Positions 1-5,942 are shown, counted from the stretch's first letter. The stretch is 5,942 bases of DNA from an uncultured Rhodanobacteraceae bacterium (GCA_937873105.1 CALMWD010000014.1:1-5942), one strand, 5' to 3'. Notes: generated from the sequence alone by a model not told the origin. Program-made: numbers and translations.

Positions 1-378
1 GGCTGCCAGGCGCTGGCAGTCACGCTGCGCGGCATGACGCTCGGCGAACTGAAGCCCGGCCAAGGCTGGAAGCTGATGGCCAAGGAGGCGTTGCTCGGCT
101 GGTGGAACGGCTTGATCGTCGGCCTGGTCGCCGGCGCCGCGTTGTACGTCATGGCGGTCCTGCAGAAGAACCCGGACGCGCTGACCCTGGCCGGCATCTG
201 CGTATTCGCGATGGCGGTGTCCTGCGTGCTGTCCGGCATCGCCGGAGCGGCGATTCCGCTCGGGCTGAAGCGCCTCGGCGCCGATCCGGCGACGGCGTCC
301 GGGATCTTCCTGACGACCGCGACCGACATCGTCAGCATGGGCGTGTTCCTCGGCCTCGCGACCGGGTTGCTGCTGTGA
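1..378 (+). CDS. mgtE: MgtE-family magnesium transporter, C-terminal part (5' end outside window)
   Basis: Divalent-cation (Mg2+) channel/transporter of the inner membrane. The reading frame is open from base 1 to the TGA at 376-378, giving 125 residues of the transmembrane domain; the cytoplasmic N and CBS domains would lie upstream. Family signatures visible are the GCQALAVTLRGMTLGEL stretch at the very start, matching the MgtE GNxGxQ...RG...LGE motif, and LKRLGADPATASGIFLTTATD near the end, whose Asp (codon 325-327) aligns with the pore aspartate that binds Mg2+ in characterised MgtE proteins. Three hydrophobic membrane segments can be seen (about 104-165, 178-264 and 298-375), with a short C-terminus, as usual for the family. 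The ASGP of many homologues is ASGI here. Its stop overlaps the GTG start of the next gene, suggesting cotranscription. Identity is firm; the substrate (Mg2+ versus other divalent ions) is assigned from the family. Confidence 0.93.
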   Translation, partial: GCQALAVTLRGMTLGELKPGQGWKLMAKEALLGWWNGLIVGLVAGAALYVMAVLQKNPDALTLAGICVFAMAVSCVLSGIAGAAIPLGLKRLGADPATASGIFLTTATDIVSMGVFLGLATGLLL

Positions 379-971
379 GCGCGCCGCGCCTGATTCCCTA
401 TCGCGGTCTGGAACCGAGCCCCTGGAAGAACGGGCTCGGCGTCACCCGCGAGATCGGCCTGGTGCCGTCCGGCGCGTTCGATGTCGGGTTCCGCTTCCGC
501 CTGTCGCGCGCCGTGATCGACGCGCCGGCGCCGTTCTCGCGTTATCCGGGCGTGCGCCGCTGGCTGGTGCAGGCGCGCGGCGGCGCACTCGAGTTGCGCT
601 TCGACGGCGAACCGAAGCGGCAACTCGAGCGGGTCGGCGACCTGTGCGCCTTCAGCGGCGACGATGCCGTGGAGGGCGTGCCGCTCGATGGCCCGAGCGA
701 GGATTTCAACCTGATGCTGGCCGATCCCGCGCTCGAGGCCGAGCTGCTGGTGCGGCCGCTGGTCGGATCGATGATCCTGCATCAGCCCGCCGGCGCCTGG
801 CAGGTCTTCCACTTGCTCGATGGCCATGCGCACCTGCAAGGCACGCCGCAGGCGCTGGTGGCCGGCGACACCCTGTGGATCGATCCCGCGGAGGCCGACC
901 GCATCGCCGCCCGCGTCGACGGCGGCGGCACCGCCTTGGTGCTGTCGATCCGCCCGCGGTCGCCGAACTGA
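375..971 (+). CDS. HutD/Ves-family cupin-like protein
   Basis: Complete 198-residue protein of the HutD/Ves family, close to the usual length of about 190. Diagnostic blocks are PWKNGLGVTREI at residues 16-27 (family WKNGxGxTREI), FSRYPGVRRWL at about 54-64, FSGDDAVEGVPLDGP at about 93-107 and DFNLML at 110-115. The protein is expected to be a cytoplasmic double-cupin beta fold; no signal peptide or membrane segment is seen. In Pseudomonas, HutD is tied to control of histidine utilisation, and E. coli Ves is a stand-alone member of unclear function. No hut gene is present here, so I give no gene symbol. The start is the GTG at 375-377, which overlaps the mgtE stop as GTGA; the frame is open further upstream to 102 but that stretch is arginine-rich shadow of mgtE. 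No strong Shine-Dalgarno precedes the GTG, consistent with translational coupling. Residue 21 is Leu where many homologues have Gly. Confidence 0.85.
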   Translation: MSAPRLIPYRGLEPSPWKNGLGVTREIGLVPSGAFDVGFRFRLSRAVIDAPAPFSRYPGVRRWLVQARGGALELRFDGEPKRQLERVGDLCAFSGDDAVEGVPLDGPSEDFNLMLADPALEAELLVRPLVGSMILHQPAGAWQVFHLLDGHAHLQGTPQALVAGDTLWIDPAEADRIAARVDGGGTALVLSIRPRSPN

Positions 972-1042
972 TCGCCGGCTGAACGATTCGCGCGCATCCC
1001 CCTGAAGGCGGAGGTGAAGCTCCGGACGCGGCGCTAGCTTCG

Positions 1043-1065
1043 GGTGGCCGCGACCTGCGGCGACC
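1043..1065 (+). promoter_or_regulatory. Possible leader hairpin just upstream of the RBS
   Basis: An inverted repeat with arms GGTGGCCGC (1043-1051) and GCGGCGACC (1057-1065) pairs over nine positions with a single G-G mismatch and a five-base loop (GACCT). It ends two bases before the Shine-Dalgarno of the secreted-protein gene, so in the transcript it could affect ribosome access. The heptamer CGACCTG also occurs twice in direct orientation (1051-1057 and 1061-1067). In DNA this GC-rich short hairpins are common by chance, so function is only a suggestion. Confidence 0.3.
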
Positions 1066-1066
1066 T

Positions 1067-1070
1067 GGAG
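1067..1070 (+). promoter_or_regulatory. Ribosome binding site for the secreted-protein gene
   Basis: GGAG ends eight bases before the ATG at 1079, a normal Shine-Dalgarno spacing, and supports that ATG as the start in preference to the downstream ATG at codon 11 within the signal peptide. Confidence 0.6.
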
Positions 1071-1078
1071 CAGACGCC

Positions 1079-1591
1079 ATGAATTTCCGGATCTTGGGTG
1101 TCACCGCCATGCTCGCATGCCTTTCGACGGCCGCCCTGGCCGCCGAGGTCGTGCCGATCCGCATCGAGAACCGCGGCCTGCCGGTCGTGGTCAAGCAATT
1201 TCGCGACGGCGTGCAATGCGACCTCAGTCAGCTGGGCCGCAACCACAACGTGATCGGCAGCGATCCGCGCCGCTCGCATCGCCGCCATCTCGACCGCGAC
1301 CTGGTCGCCGGCGAGCCGGTGGAACTGGTCTTCGTGCGCGACGCGTTCAAGCCGGCGCGTACCGGCATTCCCGGCGGCACCGACCAACTCGGCGTGCGCG
1401 CCCGCATCGTGCCGGAAGCCGGTCTGGAATACCGCGTGCGCGTCGAGCGGCAGGCCGCGCGCTTGGACGCGATCGTCGAATCGCGCAGCGTCGGGTCGGA
1501 CGAGGCCTTCGTGCGCGTGCCCACGGTCGTGTCCTACGACCCCCAGGACCTCTGCGTGACCGGCGTCCGCGGCAGCGTCGCCGGGCGCTGA
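1079..1591 (+). CDS. Small secreted (Sec signal peptide) protein of unknown function
   Basis: 170-residue protein that I do not recognise. Residues 1-21 form a typical Sec signal peptide: a basic Arg near the start, a hydrophobic core and a small-residue AALA end, with cleavage most likely after Ala21. There is no lipobox at the cleavage site, so it is probably a soluble periplasmic or exported protein of about 149 residues. The mature part alternates short hydrophobic strands with charged turns (for example VELVFVRD, VRARIVPE, LEYRVRVERQ), suggesting a beta-rich fold. It contains exactly two cysteines, Cys47 and Cys159, which could form one disulfide linking the ends of the domain. A basic stretch PRRSHRRHLDRD lies at residues 63-74. 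The start is supported by GGAG eight bases upstream. The gene stops one base from the end of the convergent Rieske gene. No function is proposed. Confidence 0.8.
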   Translation: MNFRILGVTAMLACLSTAALAAEVVPIRIENRGLPVVVKQFRDGVQCDLSQLGRNHNVIGSDPRRSHRRHLDRDLVAGEPVELVFVRDAFKPARTGIPGGTDQLGVRARIVPEAGLEYRVRVERQAARLDAIVESRSVGSDEAFVRVPTVVSYDPQDLCVTGVRGSVAGR

Positions 1592-1592
1592 G

Positions 1593-1913
1593 TCAGTCCC
1601 AGCGGTCGTCGCGCGTCCAGACGCCCTCGTCGTCGACGCGCACCGGAAAGCTCGCCGTCGGTGTTTGCGCCGGCGGCGCGCACACGGCGCCGTTGCGCAC
1701 GTCGAAGCGTGCGCCATGGCGCGGGCATTCGACTTCGAAGCCGTGGATCGGACCGCCTGCCAGTTCGCCGCCGTCGTGCGTGCACACGTCCTCGATGGCG
1801 TAGTGGTGGCCGTCGATGTTGAACACGGCGATCATCGTGCCCTCGGCCGCGACGACGCGGAACTCGCCGGGCGCCATCTCGTCGCGGGCGCAAACGCGGG
1901 TCCAGCCGTCCAT
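1593..1913 (-). CDS. Small Rieske-type [2Fe-2S] ferredoxin at the end of the suf operon
   Basis: 106-residue single-domain Rieske protein, the size of ferredoxin subunits of aromatic-ring dioxygenase systems. The cluster ligands are complete: Cys44-Thr-His46 in the CTHDGG box and Cys63-Pro-Arg-His66 in the CPRHGARFD box, with 16 residues between the two boxes. No signal peptide or membrane anchor is present, so it should be a cytoplasmic electron carrier. No oxygenase or ferredoxin reductase gene lies within the window; it is the last gene of the sufC-to-Rieske run, so its natural partner is unknown. It may simply be a cluster recipient, or it may donate electrons to Fe-S assembly; both are inference. 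The ATG at 1911-1913 shares one base with the stop of the GNAT gene (TGATG), and it has its own strong AAGGAG eight bases upstream, so this start is well supported. An extra cysteine, Cys78, lies after the second box. Confidence 0.9.
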   Translation of the reverse strand: MDGWTRVCARDEMAPGEFRVVAAEGTMIAVFNIDGHHYAIEDVCTHDGGELAGGPIHGFEVECPRHGARFDVRNGAVCAPPAQTPTASFPVRVDDEGVWTRDDRWD

Positions 1914-2440
1914 CAGCGCAGCTCCTTCGCGAACACTTCGAAGCGCAGGTCGTCGCGCTTGGGCAGGCCGAAGCGTTCGTCGCCATACGGAAACGGCTTG
2001 AATTCGCCGGTGCTGCGGTAGCCGCGGCGGCCGTACCAGGCGATCAGTTCGGCGCGGATCGAGATCACCGTGCAGGTCATCGTGGCGCAGCCGAGGTCTT
2101 CGCGCACGACACGTTCCGCCTCGCGCAGCAAGGCGTCGCCGATGCCGCCGCCCTGCAGGTTCGGGCGCACCGAGAACATGCCGAAATAACCGCGGCCGTC
2201 GATCTTCTCGACCTGGACGCTGCCGACCAGGGCGCCGTCGCGCTCGGCGAGCACGATGCGGCTGTCGGGTTTCGCGATGACCTCGCGCACGCCGCCGGCG
2301 TCGATGCGCTGGCCGTCGAGGAAGTCGGCTTCGGTGGTCCAGCCCTGGCGGCTGGCGTCGCCGCGGTAGGCGGACTGGACCAGGTCGACGACGGCCGCGA
2401 TGTCGGCCTCGCCGGCGGTACGGAATTCGATCACGTTCAT
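1913..2440 (-). CDS. GNAT-family N-acetyltransferase within the suf operon
   Basis: 175-residue single-domain acetyltransferase of the GNAT fold, using acetyl-CoA as donor; the acceptor is unknown. Family features are the N-terminal FRTAGEADIAAVVDLVQSAY helix region, the central strands VLAERDGALVGSVQVEKI and GYFGMFSVRPNLQGGGIG with the acetyl-CoA pyrophosphate loop Q96-G-G-G99-I-G101 (coding bases 2138-2155), the following helix DALLREAERVV, and the C-terminal LIAWYGRRGYRSTGEF motif (about residues 132-147), typical of GNATs whose Tyr sits near the acetyl-CoA thiol. It overlaps sufU by four bases (ATGA) and the Rieske gene by one base, so it belongs to the operon. The start is uncertain: the ATG at 2440 has AAGGA directly abutting it, while a GTG at codon 3 (2434) has that AAGGA at a normal six-base distance, which would give 173 residues. 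The family is secure; any link to Fe-S assembly is inference from position. Confidence 0.88.
   Translation of the reverse strand: MNVIEFRTAGEADIAAVVDLVQSAYRGDASRQGWTTEADFLDGQRIDAGGVREVIAKPDSRIVLAERDGALVGSVQVEKIDGRGYFGMFSVRPNLQGGGIGDALLREAERVVREDLGCATMTCTVISIRAELIAWYGRRGYRSTGEFKPFPYGDERFGLPKRDDLRFEVFAKELR
1922..1927 (-). promoter_or_regulatory. Strong ribosome binding site for the Rieske gene
   Basis: On the minus strand AAGGAG ends eight bases before the ATG at 1913, the best Shine-Dalgarno in the operon. It lies inside the 3' end of the GNAT gene and suggests the Rieske protein is translated efficiently in its own right as well as by coupling. Confidence 0.65.
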
Positions 2441-2856
2441 TCCTTGGGCTGCAGGGCGGACAGCGCCGCGTCGAAGGGCAGCAGGGCGCAACGCTGCCGC
2501 GCCGGATGGTGGCGCAGTTCGGCGAAGGCGGCGAATTCGCCGGGCGCGGTCGCATCGCCGCGGAACATCGCGGTCATGACCATTCGCAGTTCGCCGACGC
2601 GCGCGCGCGGCGCGCCGTGCAGGGCGGCGGTGAGCATCGAGGCGCAGGCGGTGGTGATGGCGCAGGACTCGCCGTCGAACATCGCCGCCTCGATCAGGTC
2701 GCCGCGCAGGCGCAGCGTCAGCGCGAGCTGGTCGCCGCAGAGCGCGTTCTCGGCGACGCCGCGGTGGGTCGCGTCCGCCAGGCAGCCGCAATGCCGGGGC
2801 GCGCGGTTGTGCGCGAGCACGGTCTCCGAATACAGGGTCGAGGGATGCGCGCTCAT
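2437..2856 (-). CDS. sufU: SufU-type zinc-dependent sulfur-transfer protein
   Basis: 139-residue SufU/IscU-superfamily protein. In the Bacillus system SufU takes the persulfide from SufS and passes it to the SufBCD scaffold, with zinc held by three Cys and one Asp. The matching ligands are Cys40 and Asp42 in the CGDQL box, Cys65 in GESCAITT, and Cys123 in RQRCALLPF. The 57-residue interval between the second and third Cys is the longer SufU-type spacing rather than that of IscU, and the HSCA-binding LPPVK motif of IscU is absent, so SufU is preferred over IscU. The N-terminal LYSETVLAHNRAPRH helix is typical of the family. Extra cysteines occur at 23, 25 and 71; positions 23 and 25 fall in the HCGCL segment where many homologues have NFGKL. 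The start ATG (2854-2856) shares one base with the sufS stop, and the stop overlaps the GNAT start by four bases. Its Shine-Dalgarno is weak, fitting coupling to sufS. Confidence 0.9.
   Translation of the reverse strand: MSAHPSTLYSETVLAHNRAPRHCGCLADATHRGVAENALCGDQLALTLRLRGDLIEAAMFDGESCAITTACASMLTAALHGAPRARVGELRMVMTAMFRGDATAPGEFAAFAELRHHPARQRCALLPFDAALSALQPKE
2441..2445 (-). promoter_or_regulatory. Shine-Dalgarno abutting the annotated GNAT start
   Basis: Minus-strand AAGGA, made by the last Lys-Glu codons of sufU, directly touches the ATG at 2440 with no spacer, but lies six bases from the in-frame GTG at 2434-2432. Either the ATG is reached by termination-reinitiation from sufU, or the GTG is the true start. 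Confidence 0.45.
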
Positions 2857-4082
2857 CAGGCCAGCATCCGCCGGACCTTGGCCAGCGCAGCCACGAAGGC
2901 CGCGATCTCGTCCTCGGTGTTGTAGAACGACAGCGAAGCGCGCACGGTCGCCGGCACGCCGAAGAATTGCATGGTCGGATGCGTGCAATGGTGGCCGGAA
3001 CGCACCGCCACGCCCTCGTGATCAAGCAGGGTGGCGAGGTCGTGTGCATGCGCGCCTTCGACCACGAACGAGAACACCGCCGCGCGCTCGCGCGCCGTGC
3101 CGATCAGGCGCAGTCCATCGACCTCGCCCAGCGCCGCCCGCATCGTATCGCGCAGCCGGGCCTCGCGCGCGGCGATCGCGTCCATGCCGACCGCCTCCAG
3201 CCAGTCGACGGCCGCGCCGAGACCGATGAAGCCGGCTATGTTCGGCGTGCCCGGCTCGAACTTGTGCGGCGGATCGTTGAAGGTGGTGCCCTCGAACGAG
3301 ACCCGGCGGATCATCTCGCCGCCGCCCATGAAGGGCGGCATCGCGTCGAGGTGCTCGCGCTTCGCGATCAGCGCGCCGGTGCCGGTCGGCGCAAACAGCT
3401 TGTGCCCCGTCAGCACGTAGAAATCGCAGTCGAGCGCGGCGACGTCGACCTTGAAATGCGGCACCGCCTGCGAGCCGTCGATCAGGCTCGGGATGCCGCG
3501 CGCCTTGGCCGCCGCGATGATGGTCGCGACCGGATTGATGGTGCCCAGCGCGTTCGAGACGTGCACGAGGCCGACCAGTTGGGTGCGCTCGTTCATCAGC
3601 GCGACCGTGCCCTCGACATCGAGTTCGCCGGTGTCGGTGATCGGCGCCGGCACGACGCGGGCGCCGGTCTCGGCGGCGATCAGTTGCCAGGGCACGATGT
3701 TGGCGTGGTGCTCCATGCGCGAGACCAGGATCTCGTCGCCGGGCTTCAGCGTCGGACGCAGGAAACTGTAGGCGACCAGGTTGACCGATTCGGTGGTGCC
3801 GCGCGTGAACACGACTTCCTCGCGCGAGCGCGCTCCGACGAAACGCGCCAGCTTGTCGCGCGCGGCCTCGTACAACGAGGTCGCTTCTTCGCCGAGTGTA
3901 TGCACGGCGCGCGCGACATTCGCGTTGTGTTCGGTGAAGTATCCGCTCACCGCGTCGATCACCGCACGCGGTTTCTGCGCGGTATTGGCGTTGTCGAAAT
4001 AGACCAGCGGCTTGCCGTGGATCAGGCGCGAAAGCTGGGGGAATTCGGCGCGGATCGCGGCGATGTCGTCGAGTCGGCTCAT
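2856..4082 (-). CDS. sufS: SufS cysteine desulfurase (class V aminotransferase fold, PLP)
   Basis: 408-residue PLP enzyme that converts L-cysteine to L-alanine and holds the sulfur as a persulfide for Fe-S cluster assembly. The length matches the family (about 406). Visible functional residues: PLP-stacking His125 in RMEHHAN, Asp202 and Gln205 in DGSQAVPHF, Schiff-base Lys228 in LTGHKLFAPTG, catalytic Cys366 in RSGHHCTHP, and Arg381 in RASLSFYNT, which binds the substrate carboxylate in relatives. The RSGHHC motif places it with group II (SufS/CsdA) desulfurases rather than IscS. His347, 19 residues before the catalytic Cys, is at the position of the B. subtilis SufS histidine that exchanges into the SufU zinc site; E. 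coli SufS, which uses SufE, has Tyr there. That agrees with sufU being the next gene. The ATG at 4082 overlaps the sufD stop by four bases and has GAGGA six bases upstream. Confidence 0.97.
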   Translation of the reverse strand: MSRLDDIAAIRAEFPQLSRLIHGKPLVYFDNANTAQKPRAVIDAVSGYFTEHNANVARAVHTLGEEATSLYEAARDKLARFVGARSREEVVFTRGTTESVNLVAYSFLRPTLKPGDEILVSRMEHHANIVPWQLIAAETGARVVPAPITDTGELDVEGTVALMNERTQLVGLVHVSNALGTINPVATIIAAAKARGIPSLIDGSQAVPHFKVDVAALDCDFYVLTGHKLFAPTGTGALIAKREHLDAMPPFMGGGEMIRRVSFEGTTFNDPPHKFEPGTPNIAGFIGLGAAVDWLEAVGMDAIAAREARLRDTMRAALGEVDGLRLIGTARERAAVFSFVVEGAHAHDLATLLDHEGVAVRSGHHCTHPTMQFFGVPATVRASLSFYNTEDEIAAFVAALAKVRRMLA

Positions 4083-5268
4083 GCCGCATCCTCGGGCAGG
4101 ACCGCCGCGAGCGCGCCCAGCGCGATCTCGCGCAAGCCCGCATCGGACAATTGCAGCAAGGGCTCGCGCGCGAACGCGAGTTGCAGGATGCGGCGCGCCT
4201 CGGCTTCGGAGATGCCGCGCGAGCGCAGGTAGAACAGGGAACGTTCGTCCAGTCGGCCGACGGTGGCGCCATGTGCGGCCTTCACTTCATCGGCGTAGAT
4301 CTCGAGCACCGGCCGGGTGTCGATCTCGGCATGCGGCGACAGCAGCAGGTTCTTGTTGCTGAGTGCGGCGTCGGCACCGTCGGCGCCTTCCTCGACGATC
4401 AACTGCCCGGCGAAGATGGCATGGCCGCGCTGGTCGGCGAGGCCGCGCCAGACGCTGTCGGCGCGGGTGTGTTTGGCGCGATGGCGGGCGTCGATGTTCA
4501 CGTCGGCATGGCGGCGCTTCGTGACCATCGAACCGCCGCGCACGACCAGTTCGGCCTGCTCGCCGGCCAGGGTGGCGTCGAGATCGTGGCGATACAGCGC
4601 CGCCCCGGCCGCGACTTCGCCGAGTTCGAAGCGCGCCGCGGCGCCGAGCACGGCGCGCGTGCCGACGACCACGCTGGTGCGTTCGCCTTCGTCCGCGACT
4701 TCGACCCATCGCAGCGTGGCGCCGTCGGCGAGGTCGAGATCGCGCCAAAGGTTCAGGAACGCCGTGCCATCCGCCGCGCCGAGGCGGTGGTGCACGATCG
4801 ACGCCTCGGTGCCGGGTGCGAGTTCAACCCGCAATGACTGCTGGATGACGGCGTCCTGCGCCGCAGCGGTGGTGATCGAGAACAGATGGATCGGCGTGGC
4901 GCAAGCGGCGACGACGCGCAGGCTCGTCGTCGGCGCGGCGACGGCCGCGGCACGCGCGAACGGCCAATGCGGCGGAGGTTGGGCCGACGGCGCCGATGCG
5001 TCCACTGTCACGGCATCGCCGAGGGCGGCCAGATCGGACCGCGTCGCATCGTGCCGGCCATCGATGAACACGAGACGCGGCGACAACGACGCGATGCGCG
5101 TACGCAGACCATCGTCGAGCGGCGAGGATTCGCCTGGTGCGGCCTTGAACGTGCGCGTGTTCAAGGCCCGCAGCGAGCTGTAGCGCCAGCGTTCGTCGCG
5201 CGGGCCGGGCAGGGCGAGATCGCCCAGTCGCTCGGGCGCGGCGGCGACCAGGGCTTGGGCGAGGCTGC

Positions 5269-5272
<4 letters not shown>
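4079..5272 (-). CDS. sufD: SufD subunit of the SufBC2D Fe-S scaffold
   Basis: 397-residue SufD, partner of SufB in the SufBC2D complex in which clusters are assembled in the cytoplasm. The N-terminal helical region contains DERWRYSSLRALNTRTF (26-42), usual for SufD. A right-handed beta-helix core follows (about 115-325), and the C-terminal domain that docks SufC contains EIYADEVKAAHGATVGRLDERSLFYLRSRGI (324-354), the most conserved block of the family. His334 in that block corresponds to E. coli SufD His360, required for cluster formation at the SufB-SufD interface. The preceding Cys of the common KCSHGAT motif is replaced: Ala332 and Ala333 stand where E. coli has Cys358 and Ser359. SufD rather than SufB is indicated by length, by the N-terminal motif and by the order after sufC. 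The ATG at 5272 overlaps the sufC stop by four bases; the upstream GGCGG is a weak, distant Shine-Dalgarno, so coupling to sufC is likely. Confidence 0.95.
4089..4093 (-). promoter_or_regulatory. Ribosome binding site for sufS
   Basis: Minus-strand GAGGA, within the final codons of sufD, ends six bases before the sufS ATG at 4082. This supports the assigned start and independent loading of ribosomes on sufS. Confidence 0.6.

Positions 5273-5942
<670 letters not shown>

Larger units (their letters stand above)
972..1078 (+). other. Intergenic gap before the secreted-protein gene
   Basis: The only gap of any size between genes in the window (107 bp). It holds no convincing intrinsic terminator for the mgtE-hutD pair, because no hairpin is followed by a T-run. 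I also see no confident sigma-70 promoter; TAGCTT at 1035-1040 is the nearest thing to a -10 box but has no credible -35 partner. The last part contains an imperfect inverted repeat and a ribosome binding site, listed separately. Confidence 0.6.

Noticed and set aside
102..374. Upstream extension of the HutD-family frame
   Set aside because: The extension overlaps the mgtE frame and encodes Arg-rich sequence without similarity to HutD; family motifs begin only just after the GTG at 375.
1012..1040. Possible sigma-70 promoter (TAGCTT as -10) ahead of the secreted-protein gene
   Set aside because: The candidate -10 matches the consensus only partly and no acceptable -35 hexamer sits 16-18 bases upstream; not reported as a promoter.
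2595..2620. Alternating GC tract (GCGCGCGC-type)
   Set aside because: Lies inside sufU coding sequence and is explained by Ala/Arg codons in GC-rich DNA; no repeat array or Z-DNA claim is supportable.
2441..3049. Upstream extension of the GNAT frame and possible fusion with sufU or sufS
   Set aside because: Composition is shadow-like and the GNAT homology begins at the Met encoded at 2440; sufU is intact in its own frame.
2967..4232. 421-residue open frame on the plus strand, antisense to sufS
   Set aside because: It is the mirror of a strongly supported sufS gene in GC-rich DNA, its product is Arg/Asp/His-rich with no recognisable motif, and it spans a real gene junction. Shadow frame.
3022..4272. 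416-residue open frame on the minus strand in another frame of sufS/sufD
   Set aside because: Extremely Arg-rich composition and full overlap with the true sufS frame on the same strand; a frame-shifted shadow.
4151..4837. 228-residue plus-strand frame antisense to sufD
   Set aside because: Lies wholly within the conserved C-terminal and core parts of sufD; no independent RBS or family motif.

Overview
The window is a GC-rich, densely coded bacterial chromosome segment with no mobile element, RNA gene or CRISPR array that I can see. The gene content (a SUF iron-sulfur operon with a SufU-type protein, a GNAT acetyltransferase and a small Rieske ferredoxin at its distal end, in a Gram-negative-looking context with a Sec-exported small protein) suggests a gammaproteobacterium of the Xanthomonadales/Lysobacterales type. 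That placement is an inference from gene order and protein flavour, not from a marker gene.

Left part, plus strand (1-1591): the 3' end of a MgtE-family magnesium transporter gene is followed, with a GTGA stop/start overlap, by a complete HutD/Ves-family cupin-like protein. After a 107-bp gap holding a possible leader hairpin and a good ribosome binding site comes a small secreted protein of unknown function.

Right part, minus strand (1593-5942, read right to left): sufC (5' end cut by the window edge), sufD, sufS, sufU, a GNAT acetyltransferase and a Rieske [2Fe-2S] ferredoxin. Every junction is an overlap of 4 or 1 nt (4, 4, 1, 4, 1), so the six genes look like one translationally coupled operon; sufB and any regulator would lie beyond the right edge. 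The operon and the secreted-protein gene converge with one base between their stop codons.

How it works together: SufS takes sulfur from cysteine as a persulfide, SufU (zinc-dependent sulfur acceptor) relays it, and SufC and SufD, with SufB off the window, form the ATP-driven scaffold on which Fe-S clusters are built. The Rieske protein is itself an Fe-S protein and could be a client or an electron donor; the GNAT has no obvious role. The most useful sequence-level points are that SufS carries the histidine associated with SufU partnership (His347, 19 residues before the catalytic Cys366), SufU carries extra cysteines, SufD keeps its key His but has lost the nearby Cys, and the GNAT start codon is ambiguous. 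I regard the operon as a known kind of system with two poorly explained passenger genes, not a wholly new system.
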